A stretch of 64,000 bases of DNA from Methylobacterium oryzae (GTDB lineage Bacteria > Pseudomonadota > Alphaproteobacteria > Rhizobiales > Beijerinckiaceae): contig NZ_CP090349.1 in the NCBI RefSeq assembly GCF_021398735.1, positions 502,501 to 566,500 on the forward strand, in the 5' to 3' direction. The notes below the pieces were generated by a model that saw nothing but the letters and a program-made list of their open reading frames with translations, had not been told where the DNA came from and did not search any database. Position 1 is the stretch's first letter. Every line of letters starts with the position of its first letter. The position numbers were made by a program, and so were the translations under genes. Below, one piece after another: positions 27,149 to 35,440 of this stretch.

Positions 27149-29731
27149 TCAGCCCTCGCCGCCGATGATGCCGCGGATGCGGGTCGCGAGCGCCTCCAGG
27201 GCGAAGGGCTTCGTCATCACCTGCATGCCGGGGCCGAGATGGCCGTGGTTGAGGGCGGCGTTCTCGGCGTAGCCGGTGATGAACAGGACCTTCAGGTCGG
27301 GCCGGTGCTGGCGGCCGGCATCGGCCATCTGGCGGCCGTTCATGCCGCCGGGCAGGCCGACATCGGTGATGAGCATGTCGACGCGCACGTCCGACTGGAG
27401 GACCTTCAGCCCCGAGGCGCCGTCCGCCGCCTCGATCGCCGCGTAGCCGAGATCCTCCAGCACCTCGGTGACCAGCATCCGCACGGTCGGCTCGTCGTCC
27501 ACAACCAGGACCGTCTCGCCCTGCTCGGCGCGGGGCGCGTGGGCGAGGTCGGGCAGGATCACCTCGGCCTCCGCCTCGCCGAGATGGCGGGGCAGGTAGA
27601 GGCAGACCATCGTGCCCTGGCCGACCTCCGAGTAGATCCGGACCTGCCCGCCGGACTGCTTGGCGAAGCCGTAGATCATCGACAGGCCGAGGCCGGTGCC
27701 CTCGCCGATCGGCTTGGTGGTGAAGAACGGGTCGAAGGCCTTGGCGACCACGTCGGGGGTCATGCCGGTGCCGTTGTCCGAGACGCAGAGCGTCACGTAC
27801 TGCCCCGGCTCCAGCTCGCGCTCCTGGGCGGCCCGGTGGTCGAGCCAGCGGTTGGCGGTCTCGATGACGATGCGCCCGCCCGCCGGCATCGCGTCCCGGG
27901 CGTTGATGCACAGGTTGAGCAGCGCGTTCTCGAGCTGGCTCGGATCGACCAGCGTCGGCCACAGGCCGCCGGCCCCGACCGACTCGATCGCCACCGCGGG
28001 GCCGACCGTGCGGCGCACGAGCTCCATCATGCCCTCGACCAGGCGGTTCGCGTCCGTCGGCTTCGGGTCGAGGGTCTGGCGGCGGGAGAAGGCCAGCAGG
28101 CGGTGGGTCAGGGCGGCGGCGCGCTTGGCCGCGCCCTGCGCCGCGCCGATGTAGCGGTCGAGGTCGCCGACCCGGCCCTGCAGCATCCGGGTCTGCATCA
28201 ATTCCAGCGAGCCGACGATGCCGGCCAGCATGTTGTTGAAGTCGTGGGCGAGCCCGCCGGTGAGCTGGCCGACCGCCTCCATCTTCTGCGACTGGCGGAG
28301 GGCCTCCTCGGCGCGCATCAGCTCGGCCGTCCGCTCGGCGACCCGCTGCTCCAGGGTCTCGTTGAGGCTGCGCAGCGCCGCGGCGACGCGGTCCCGCTCG
28401 GCCTCGACGGCGCGGCGCTCGTCCACGTCGATCAGGACCCCGGGGAAGCTCAGGGGCGTGCCGTCGGGCGCGTGGTCGACGCGGCCGTTGGCCTCCAGCC
28501 AGTAGTAGCGCCCGTCCGCCCGGCGGACCCGGTACTGGTGCGCGTAGGCGCCGCCCCGGGCGACGGCCGCGTTGATGGCCGCGGCCAGCCCGGGCTGGTC
28601 GTCCGGATGCACGGTCGCGACGATCCGGGCGAGCGGGATGCCGTCCCGGCCCAGCGCCGGGTCGAGGCCGAAGCTGCGGGCGAAGCCCTCGTCGACCGTG
28701 AACCGGTCGCTCGGCAGGTCCCAGTGCCACGTGCCGATGATGGCGCCGGCCGCGAGGGCGAGCTGCACGCGCTCGATGTTGGTCCGGGCGAGCGCCTCGC
28801 TGGCGCGCAGGGCGTCCTCCGCCTGCCGGCGCGCGGTGATGTCCCGGAACAGCACCGAGACCTGGCGCCGGCTCGCCGGCCCGATCCGGGCGGCCGAGAC
28901 GTCGATGAAGCGGTCGGCCTGGGCGAAGAAGCGCTCGAACCGGATCGGGACACCGGTGCGGAGCACGCCGCCGTAGAGCTCGAGCCAGGCCTCCGCGTCC
29001 TCGGCCGACACGAGGTCGCGCAGCGTCCGCCCGACGATGCCGGCGATGCCGGTGTGGCGCTCGTAGCCGGGATTGGCCTCGACGTGGACGTAGTCGCTCA
29101 GCGGGCCGTGCGGGCCGTCGAAGAACTCGATGATGCAGAAGCCGTCGTCGATGGCCTCGAACAGCGTCCGGTAGCGCTCCTCGCCGGCGCGCAGGGCGTC
29201 GCGGGCCTCGCGCTGCTCGGTGATGTCGCGCGCCACCCCGGAGAACCGCACCGGCCGCCCCGCGGCGTCGCGCTCGATCTCCCCCTGCCGGGCGATCCAG
29301 CGGATCTCGCCGGTATCCGGCCGCCGGATCCGGTAGGCGACGTCCCGCGGGGGGTCGCCGCGGCGCCGGCTCGCCGCCGTCGAGACGAGGGCCCGGTCCT
29401 CCGGCAGGATCAGCGCCTCGACCAGCTCGGCCGGGTAGGTGTCGCGCTCCGGCAGGCCGTAGAGCCGGCAGAATTGCGGGGTCGGGTGCAGGAGCCCGTC
29501 CGCGACCCCCACGGTGAACAGGCCGATCCCGCCCGCCTCCTGCGCCCGCAGCAGGCGCGCCTCGGCCTCCCGGAGGGCGAGGCCGGCCCCGGACAGGTCG
29601 GCGGGGGGCTGCGGGAGCGTCGGGGCGTCCGCCTCAGCGCCGGTGGCGGCCGCCCGCGCCCGGAGTCCGGCGGCCTCCGCCTCCAGCGCGCGGGCGCGCC
29701 GCAGGAGCGCCTCGGTCCCCGTCTCGTCCAC
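27149..29731 (-). CDS. PAS-containing hybrid histidine kinase
   Basis: 860 residues from a GTG start. It opens with an Ala/Arg-rich coiled segment, then three PAS/PAC domains (about 62-173, 185-303, 315-440), a coiled coil and HisKA domain with phospho-His496 in GGLAHDFNNMLAG, a HATPase (about 595-715; N-box LENALLNLCINARDA, DNGTGM, GTGLGLS), and a C-terminal receiver with phospho-acceptor Asp790 in MLITDVGLPGG. No membrane segment is present, so it is a soluble sensor. It lies upstream of the LOV-kinase pair on the same strand, separated by about 230 bases. Confidence 0.9.
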   Translation of the reverse strand: MDETGTEALLRRARALEAEAAGLRARAAATGAEADAPTLPQPPADLSGAGLALREAEARLLRAQEAGGIGLFTVGVADGLLHPTPQFCRLYGLPERDTYPAELVEALILPEDRALVSTAASRRRGDPPRDVAYRIRRPDTGEIRWIARQGEIERDAAGRPVRFSGVARDITEQREARDALRAGEERYRTLFEAIDDGFCIIEFFDGPHGPLSDYVHVEANPGYERHTGIAGIVGRTLRDLVSAEDAEAWLELYGGVLRTGVPIRFERFFAQADRFIDVSAARIGPASRRQVSVLFRDITARRQAEDALRASEALARTNIERVQLALAAGAIIGTWHWDLPSDRFTVDEGFARSFGLDPALGRDGIPLARIVATVHPDDQPGLAAAINAAVARGGAYAHQYRVRRADGRYYWLEANGRVDHAPDGTPLSFPGVLIDVDERRAVEAERDRVAAALRSLNETLEQRVAERTAELMRAEEALRQSQKMEAVGQLTGGLAHDFNNMLAGIVGSLELMQTRMLQGRVGDLDRYIGAAQGAAKRAAALTHRLLAFSRRQTLDPKPTDANRLVEGMMELVRRTVGPAVAIESVGAGGLWPTLVDPSQLENALLNLCINARDAMPAGGRIVIETANRWLDHRAAQERELEPGQYVTLCVSDNGTGMTPDVVAKAFDPFFTTKPIGEGTGLGLSMIYGFAKQSGGQVRIYSEVGQGTMVCLYLPRHLGEAEAEVILPDLAHAPRAEQGETVLVVDDEPTVRMLVTEVLEDLGYAAIEAADGASGLKVLQSDVRVDMLITDVGLPGGMNGRQMADAGRQHRPDLKVLFITGYAENAALNHGHLGPGMQVMTKPFALEALATRIRGIIGGEG

Positions 29732-29966
29732 GCTCAGCGCCCGTGCGTCGCGATGGACTCCCCCGCCAGCCGCGCGGGGCGGTCGGGGCGGATCGCCAAA
29801 ATCGGGAGGGCGGGGGATACGGGCACGGGGCTGGCGCTGCGACAGAGGGGCGGGGCGTGGGCGCCTTCTGCCGGAAACGGACCTGGGACGCCACGGGACC
29901 GGACCATAACGCGCGGAAACCGCTAAGGCTGCGTCGGCCGGCCCGGCGGGCGACGGGGGCCGCCGG

Positions 29967-30323
29967 CTACGGCTCGGCGAGGCGGCAGGTGGCGCTGCTC
30001 GCGCGGGGCCAGCCGTAGTAGATCGTCTCGGCCTGCACGTCGGCGAGGCTCACGACCTCCGGCACCGAGGCCTGCTGCGTGTCGAGCACCGTCCCGCCGG
30101 CCCCCGTGAAGGTGCACAGCACGGTCACGTTCGTCGCGAGGTCCGGGCCGGTGTTGCGCAGGTTGACCATCGCCCGCTGCGGCTCGTGCGAGTCCGGCGG
30201 CGTGTGCAGCCGGGTCTCCCGCAGGACCAGGGCGGCGTCGGCCCGCGCCGGCGGGGCGAACGCGACGACCAGGCCGGCAGCCAGGAAGGCGCCGGCCCAC
30301 CGCGACGACTGCATCCTGCGCAT
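29967..30323 (-). CDS. Exported hypothetical protein
   Basis: 118 residues from ATG 30323 with GGAGAGGA upstream; a second in-frame Met lies three codons later. A signal peptide (GAFLAAGLVVAFAPPARADA) is clear. The mature chain has a beta-rich pattern with NLRNTGPDLATNVTVLCTF, resembling a CARDB- or immunoglobulin-like fold, and two Cys. I do not recognise a family. It follows the royal-jelly-family gene on the same strand after about 165 bases. Confidence 0.75.
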   Translation of the reverse strand: MRRMQSSRWAGAFLAAGLVVAFAPPARADAALVLRETRLHTPPDSHEPQRAMVNLRNTGPDLATNVTVLCTFTGAGGTVLDTQQASVPEVVSLADVQAETIYYGWPRASSATCRLAEP

Positions 30324-30487
30324 GGTCGGTCCATCCTCTCCTCGTGCCGGGCCTCGGTGCCGGATCCCGGTACAGGGTCCCGGGCCCGGCACCCGCCTCG
30401 ATCCAACTTGTAACCCGGGTTCCGGGTTCGGCGTCAGCCGCCGCCCGCCCGACGCGAGGCCGCCCCTGGGACCGGGCCGATCCATCC

Positions 30488-31588
30488 TCAGTTGCGCAGC
30501 GGCTCGGCGTCGATCTGCATCCGGTAGATCGTCGTCGGGAACTTGACCGTCGAGGCCGCGCCGCCGCTCATCGCCGGTGTGCGGTTCATCTGCGCCGCCG
30601 GGATCCACAGGCCGCCCTGCTCGTCGATCCACATCGCGTCGACCCAGACGAGCCGCGGGTCCTGCACCAGCGTGCTCATCGTCCCGTCCGGCGCGATCTT
30701 GAGGATCCGCAGGCCGTCCGTGTCGCTCGCGTAGATGGTGCCGCCCGCGTCGATGGCGGTGCCGCCCGTCGCCACCGTGGCGGCGTGGAGCTTCACGTGC
30801 CGGGCGCGCTCGTCGTCGCTCACGGCCGCGTCGTCGAGGTACCGGGTCTCGATGCTGTAGAGCGGCCCGGTGCACGCTTGGTAGTAGAAGGTCTTGCCGT
30901 CCGGCGAGACTTCCAGCTGGTCGGCGTGGATGAAGAGCAGCTTGTCCTTGTCGTCCCGGAGCACGCGGCCCTGGCCGGTCAGCGGGCGCTGCGCGATCGT
31001 CGACCAGTGTCCGTCGAGCACCCGCCGGAGGCCGCCGGTCTCGCGGTCGAGGACGATCAGACCGGGCTGGCCGGCATCCGTCAGGTAGATGTGGCCGCCG
31101 TTGAACCGGAAATCGTCGATGAAGCTCTTCTCGGTGGTCGCCGCCTGCAGCGGGTAGACCCTGCGCACGGCGTTCGTGGCGAGGTCGATCTGCACGAGCT
31201 TCGGGCCGCCCGGCAGCGGCGCAGCGCCCATGCCGGGCGCGCCCTTGTCGACCACCCAGAGATCCCCGTCCGGCCCGATCCGGATGGCGTTGACCGCCAC
31301 GAAGGCCTTGGCCGGGTCGTCACCCGTCTTCCAGGCGTTCCAGGCCGCGTCGGGGTACGGGACCGCCTTGCCGTCCCGCCACTCGCCGAGCTCGATCCCC
31401 TTGTCCTGGCTCTGCCGCTGGAACGGCGAGAACAGCCGGCCGTCCGCGGACCGGGTGATGCCGTTGAAGACGAGGTCGTTCGACTCCACCATCGGCTTCA
31501 GGGCGTCGGACCCGGCCGGCGCCTCGGCGGCGCGGCCGGGCGCGCCGAGGCCGGCGGCCAGCAGGAGGGCGAGGAGCGTGGCGCGCAT
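30488..31588 (-). CDS. Major royal jelly/yellow-like family exported protein
   Basis: 366 residues from ATG 31588, with a signal peptide (TLLALLLAAGLGAPGRAAE). The chain has the six-bladed propeller pattern of the bacterial MRJP/yellow-like (SMP-30-related) family: DLVFNGITRSADGRLF, DGDLWVVDKG, GGHIYLTDAG, GTAIDAGGTIYASDT, DPRLVWVDAMWID. Bacterial members are periplasmic sugar-lactone-like binding or hydrolase proteins of mostly unknown substrate. No operon partner of known function lies next to it. Confidence 0.85.
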   Translation of the reverse strand: MRATLLALLLAAGLGAPGRAAEAPAGSDALKPMVESNDLVFNGITRSADGRLFSPFQRQSQDKGIELGEWRDGKAVPYPDAAWNAWKTGDDPAKAFVAVNAIRIGPDGDLWVVDKGAPGMGAAPLPGGPKLVQIDLATNAVRRVYPLQAATTEKSFIDDFRFNGGHIYLTDAGQPGLIVLDRETGGLRRVLDGHWSTIAQRPLTGQGRVLRDDKDKLLFIHADQLEVSPDGKTFYYQACTGPLYSIETRYLDDAAVSDDERARHVKLHAATVATGGTAIDAGGTIYASDTDGLRILKIAPDGTMSTLVQDPRLVWVDAMWIDEQGGLWIPAAQMNRTPAMSGGAASTVKFPTTIYRMQIDAEPLRN

Positions 31589-31814
31589 GGTGGGTTCCCG
31601 GTCCGGCGGTGAGGCGTCTCGCCCGGTAAGCCCGCGGGGCGCGCGGTGTTCCGGTCCGGTCCCATCGGCCGCAGTCGTGAGTCCGGCGCGGGTCTGGCGC
31701 GGGTCCGTTCCGGGGACGCCTGCGACGCTTCGCCGGGGCTGGATACGGCCGAGAACAGAACATATAGTGAACACAGGGTGAGCGCCGCGCGGGGCGGCCG
31801 AGGAGGAGCGAGGG

Positions 31815-32069
31815 ATGGCCAAGTACCGGTTCCACTGCACCAACGGCCTCGAATGCGTGTTCGACGCCCGCGGCACCGAGGTCCGCGCGACGGCGCGCCT
31901 CGTCGACCGCGCCCGCAAGGTCGCCTCCGACGTGCGGCGCTCGCTGGCCAACCGCACCGACTGGGCCGAGTGGCGGGTGAGCGTGCACGACCTCTCGGGC
32001 CGGCGGGTTCTGGTGCAGCCCTTCGTGCAGCCCTTCGAGAAGGCGTCGGGTCGCGCCAGGGCGGCCTGA
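31815..32069 (+). CDS. DUF6894-family small protein
   Basis: 84 residues starting MAKYRFHCTNGLECVFD. The form YRFHCTNG..VFD, then an acidic/basic helix and WAEWRVSVHDLSGRRV, matches the small DUF6894 proteins abundant in Methylobacterium and Bradyrhizobium. It has a GGAGGAGCGAGGG ribosome site. Its stop codon abuts the ruvB ATG directly (TGAATG), so ruvB translation is probably coupled to it. Function is unknown. Confidence 0.8.
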   Translation: MAKYRFHCTNGLECVFDARGTEVRATARLVDRARKVASDVRRSLANRTDWAEWRVSVHDLSGRRVLVQPFVQPFEKASGRARAA

Positions 32070-33092
32070 ATGGCGACGCCGATCAGGACGGTCGCGCAGG
32101 GGTCCGGTGCGGCGGCCGCGGAGCCGGATCAGACGATCCGCCCCCTGAGCCTGTCCGAGTTCATCGGTCAGCGCGCGGCGCGGGCGAACATGCAGGTGTT
32201 CATCGAGGCGGCGAGGAAGACCGGGCAGGCGCTCGACCACGTGCTGTTCGTCGGGCCGCCGGGCCTGGGCAAGACCACGCTCGCTCAGATCGTGGCGCGC
32301 GAACTCGGCGTGAACTTCCGCTCGACCTCCGGGCCGGTCATCGCCAAGGCCGGGGATCTGGCCGCCCAGCTCACCAACCTGGAGGAGCGCGACGTCCTGT
32401 TCATCGACGAGATCCACCGGCTCAACCCGGCGGTCGAGGAGATCCTCTACCCGGCCATGGAGGATTACCAGCTCGACCTGATCATCGGCGAGGGCCCGGC
32501 GGCGCGCTCGGTCAAGATCGAGCTGCCGAAGTTCACGCTGGTCGGCGCCACGACGCGGGCGGGGCTGCTGACGACGCCGCTGCGCGACCGGTTCGGCATC
32601 CCGATCCGGCTGGAGTTCTACGAGATCGACGAGCTGGAGCAGATCGTGGCGCGCGGCGCGCGGGTGCTGGGCCTGGGCATGTCGGCGGAGGGCGCCAACG
32701 AGATCGCCCGTCGGGCGCGGGGCACGCCGCGGATCGCGGGGCGGCTCTTGCGGCGGGTGCGGGACTTCGCGGTGGTGGCGGAGGCCGAGACGGTGACGCG
32801 GGCGATCGCCGACCGGGCGCTGCAGCTCTTGGACGTGGACGGGGCGGGTCTCGACGTGATGGACCGCAAGTACCTGAGCCTGATCGCGCGCGCGTTCGGG
32901 GGCGGGCCCGTGGGGATCGAGACGATCGGGGCGGCGCTGTCGGAGCCGCGGGACGCGATCGAGGACATCATCGAGCCCTACCTGATCCAGCGCGGCTTCG
33001 TGCAGCGCACACCCCGCGGACGCGTCCTCACCCGACACGCCTACCGGCATCTCGGCCTGCCGGAGCCGGAGCCGGCCCCGGTCGCCGCCTGA
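32070..33092 (+). CDS. ruvB: Holliday junction branch migration ATPase RuvB
   Basis: 340 residues, full length. Walker A is at about 62-70 (GPPGLGKTT), Walker B is LFIDEIH, sensor 1 is GATTRAGLL, and the C-terminal winged helix ends [19 protein letters not shown]. RuvB drives branch migration at Holliday junctions with RuvA. Neither ruvA nor ruvC is adjacent; the only neighbour is a DUF6894 gene that abuts it. Whether this is the sole ruvB of the genome or a second copy cannot be decided from the window. Confidence 0.96.
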   Translation: MATPIRTVAQGSGAAAAEPDQTIRPLSLSEFIGQRAARANMQVFIEAARKTGQALDHVLFVGPPGLGKTTLAQIVARELGVNFRSTSGPVIAKAGDLAAQLTNLEERDVLFIDEIHRLNPAVEEILYPAMEDYQLDLIIGEGPAARSVKIELPKFTLVGATTRAGLLTTPLRDRFGIPIRLEFYEIDELEQIVARGARVLGLGMSAEGANEIARRARGTPRIAGRLLRRVRDFAVVAEAETVTRAIADRALQLLDVDGAGLDVMDRKYLSLIARAFGGGPVGIETIGAALSEPRDAIEDIIEPYLIQRGFVQRTPRGRVLTRHAYRHLGLPEPEPAPVAA

Positions 33093-33159
33093 GCGCCGGC
33101 CGAATTGCCGGATCCCGTCACGGGCCCTAGCTTCCCTCGGCACAGCGGAGGCGCCCGCG

Positions 33160-33780
33160 ATGATCGATCTCTACGCCTGGAACACCCCCAACGGCCGGAA
33201 GATCAGCGTGGCGCTGGAGGAGATGGCGCTGCCCTACCGGGTCATCCCGGTCGACATCACGCAAGGGGCGCAGTACGCGCCGGACTTCCTGGCGATCAGC
33301 CCGAACAACCGCATCCCCGCCATCGTCGATCCGGACGGGCCGGACGGGTCCCCGATCCCGGTGTTCGAGTCCGGCGCGATCCTGCTCTACCTCGCCGAGA
33401 AGACCGGCCGCTTCCTGCCCGAGGACCGGCGGCAGCGCGTCGCCGCCCTGGAATGGCTGATGTGGCAGATGGGCGGCTTCGGGCCGATGCCCGGCCAGGT
33501 CCACCACTTCCTGTCCGTCGCGGAGGCCGACCGCGCCTACGGGCTCGCCCGCTACAGCAAGGAGACGCACCGGCTCTACGGCGTGCTGGACCGGCGCCTC
33601 GCGCAGGTCGCGTACGTCGCGGGGCCGCTCTCGGTGGCGGATTTCGCGATCCTCGGCTGGGCGTGGCGCCACGAGCGCCACCAGGTCGACCTCGCCGACT
33701 ACCCGCAGGTCCGGCGCTGGTACGACCGGATGATGGAGCGCCCCGCCGTGCAGCGGGGCTTCACCGTCCCGCTGAGCTGA
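33160..33780 (+). CDS. Glutathione S-transferase (YfcG/YghU-like)
   Basis: 206 residues. The N-terminal thioredoxin-like domain starts MIDLYAWNTPNGRKISVALEE, with the nu-class TPNG/GRK motif replacing the usual catalytic Ser/Tyr, and FESGAILLYLAEKTGRF is the glutathione gamma-glutamyl site. A helical C-terminal domain follows (VADFAILGWAWRHERH). Such enzymes often act as disulfide-bond reductases using glutathione. It is a single gene with an AGCGGAGG ribosome site. Confidence 0.9.
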   Translation: MIDLYAWNTPNGRKISVALEEMALPYRVIPVDITQGAQYAPDFLAISPNNRIPAIVDPDGPDGSPIPVFESGAILLYLAEKTGRFLPEDRRQRVAALEWLMWQMGGFGPMPGQVHHFLSVAEADRAYGLARYSKETHRLYGVLDRRLAQVAYVAGPLSVADFAILGWAWRHERHQVDLADYPQVRRWYDRMMERPAVQRGFTVPLS

Positions 33781-33840
33781 GGCGGGGCGCCCCCTGGTCC
33801 GGCGCTTGCGACGCCGGGATCCACCGTTCGGGGAGTGACG

Positions 33841-35412
33841 ATGAGGCGACGCACCTTCCTGGCCGCTGGGGCCGCGGCCCTGGCGGCCCCCTCCGTCGGG
33901 CGGGCGCAGGGCGCCCGGGTCCTGCGCATGGTCCCCCAGGCGAACGTCACCTCCATCGATCCGATCTGGACGACGGCGATCGTGACCCGCAACCACGCCT
34001 ACGTGGTCTACGACACGCTGTTCGGCCTCGACGCCGACCTGCGGCCGCAGCCGCAGATGGCGGCCGGCCTCAAGGTCGAGCAGGACGGGCGCCGGGTGAC
34101 GATCCCCCTGCGCGCGGGCCTGCGCTTCCACGACGGCACGCCGGTCCTGGCGCGGGACTGCGTCGCCAGCATCCGGCGCTGGGCGGCCCGCAACGGCTTC
34201 GGCCAGACCCTGATGGCCGCCACCGACGAGCTCGCCCACGACGGCGACACCGACATCGTGTTCCGGCTGAAGGCACCGTTCCCGCTCCTGCCGCAGGCGC
34301 TGGCGAGCGTCAGCCAGCCGGCCTTCGTCATGCCCGAGCGGGTCGCCCAGACCGACCCGTACAAGCAGATCACCGACGCCACCGGCTCCGGGCCGTTCCG
34401 CTGGAAGGCCGACGAGTTCAACTCGGGCAGCCTGATGGTCTACGAGCGCCACCCCGGCTACGTGCCGGCGCCCGGCACACCGAGCCTGACGGCCGGCGGC
34501 AAGGTCGCCCATTTCGACCGGATCGAGTGGCGGATCATCGCCGACGGCGCCACCGCGGCGGCGGCCCTGCAGAACGGCGAGATCGACTGGTACGAGCAGC
34601 CGCCGCCCGAGCTCCAGCAGCTGCTCGCCCGCAACCGCGACATCGTGGTGGAGGGCCTCGACCGGCTCACCAACCCGGCGATCCTGCGGATGAACCACCT
34701 GCAGCCGCCCTTCGACGACGTCGCGGTGCGCCGGGCGGTGCTGCCGGCGATCGTCCAGAGCGACTTCATGGCGGCGATCGTCGGCGACGATCCCGGGGCC
34801 TACGACGACCGCTGCGGGATCTTCACGCCCGGCACACCGATGGCGAGCCAGGTCGGCCTGGAGGCGCTCACCGGGCCGCGCAGCCTGGAGGCGGCCCGCG
34901 CGGCGCTCAGGGACTCGGGCTACGACGGCGCGAAGATCCGGCTCATCGGCCCCACGGACCTGCTGGCGCCCGCGGCGCTGACCCAGGTCGCGGCCGACCT
35001 GCTCCCCCGGATCGGCTTCAACGTCGACCTGGCCCTGAGCGACTGGGGCACGGTGATCCAGCGGCGCGTCTCCCGCGAGCCCGTCGAGAAGGGCGGCTGG
35101 TCGGTGCTGCTCACCACCTTCTCGTCCTTCGACAACGCCGACCCCGCCGCCCTGCAGCCGCTCCGGGCCAGCGGGCCGAACGCGTGGTTCGGCTGGCCGT
35201 CGGTGCCGCGGCTGGAGGCGCTCCGGACCGCGTGGTTCGCGGCCCCCGACGCGGAGGCGCGCCGGGCGATCTGCGCCGACATGCAGCGGATCGCCCTCGA
35301 GGAGGTCGTGTTCGTGCCGGTCGGCTCCTACCGTTCGATGACGTCCTACCGGCGCGACCTCACGGGCCGCCTCCCGGGCTTCCCGATCCTCTGGAACCTC
35401 CGGCGCGCCTGA
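33841..35412 (+). CDS. Peptide/solute ABC transporter substrate-binding protein (SBP family 5)
   Basis: 523 residues from ATG 33841; a GTG two codons earlier is possible, but GGGAG is best spaced for the ATG. A twin-arginine-like signal (RRRTFLAAGAAALAAP) starts the protein. The mature chain has the family-5 pattern RPQPQMAAGLKV, TIPLRAGLRFHDGTPVLARD and LRMNHLQPPFDDVAVRRAV. No permease or ATPase genes follow, so it is an orphan binding protein here and must share a transporter encoded elsewhere. The ligand is unknown. Confidence 0.88.
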   Translation: MRRRTFLAAGAAALAAPSVGRAQGARVLRMVPQANVTSIDPIWTTAIVTRNHAYVVYDTLFGLDADLRPQPQMAAGLKVEQDGRRVTIPLRAGLRFHDGTPVLARDCVASIRRWAARNGFGQTLMAATDELAHDGDTDIVFRLKAPFPLLPQALASVSQPAFVMPERVAQTDPYKQITDATGSGPFRWKADEFNSGSLMVYERHPGYVPAPGTPSLTAGGKVAHFDRIEWRIIADGATAAAALQNGEIDWYEQPPPELQQLLARNRDIVVEGLDRLTNPAILRMNHLQPPFDDVAVRRAVLPAIVQSDFMAAIVGDDPGAYDDRCGIFTPGTPMASQVGLEALTGPRSLEAARAALRDSGYDGAKIRLIGPTDLLAPAALTQVAADLLPRIGFNVDLALSDWGTVIQRRVSREPVEKGGWSVLLTTFSSFDNADPAALQPLRASGPNAWFGWPSVPRLEALRTAWFAAPDAEARRAICADMQRIALEEVVFVPVGSYRSMTSYRRDLTGRLPGFPILWNLRRA

Positions 35413-35440
35413 GGCGGCTCCGCCTCGCGCCGGTGCCGCC

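Noticed and set aside
33835..33840. GTG at 33835 as start of the peptide-binding protein
   Set aside because: It overlaps the GGGAG ribosome site, which is correctly spaced for ATG 33841.
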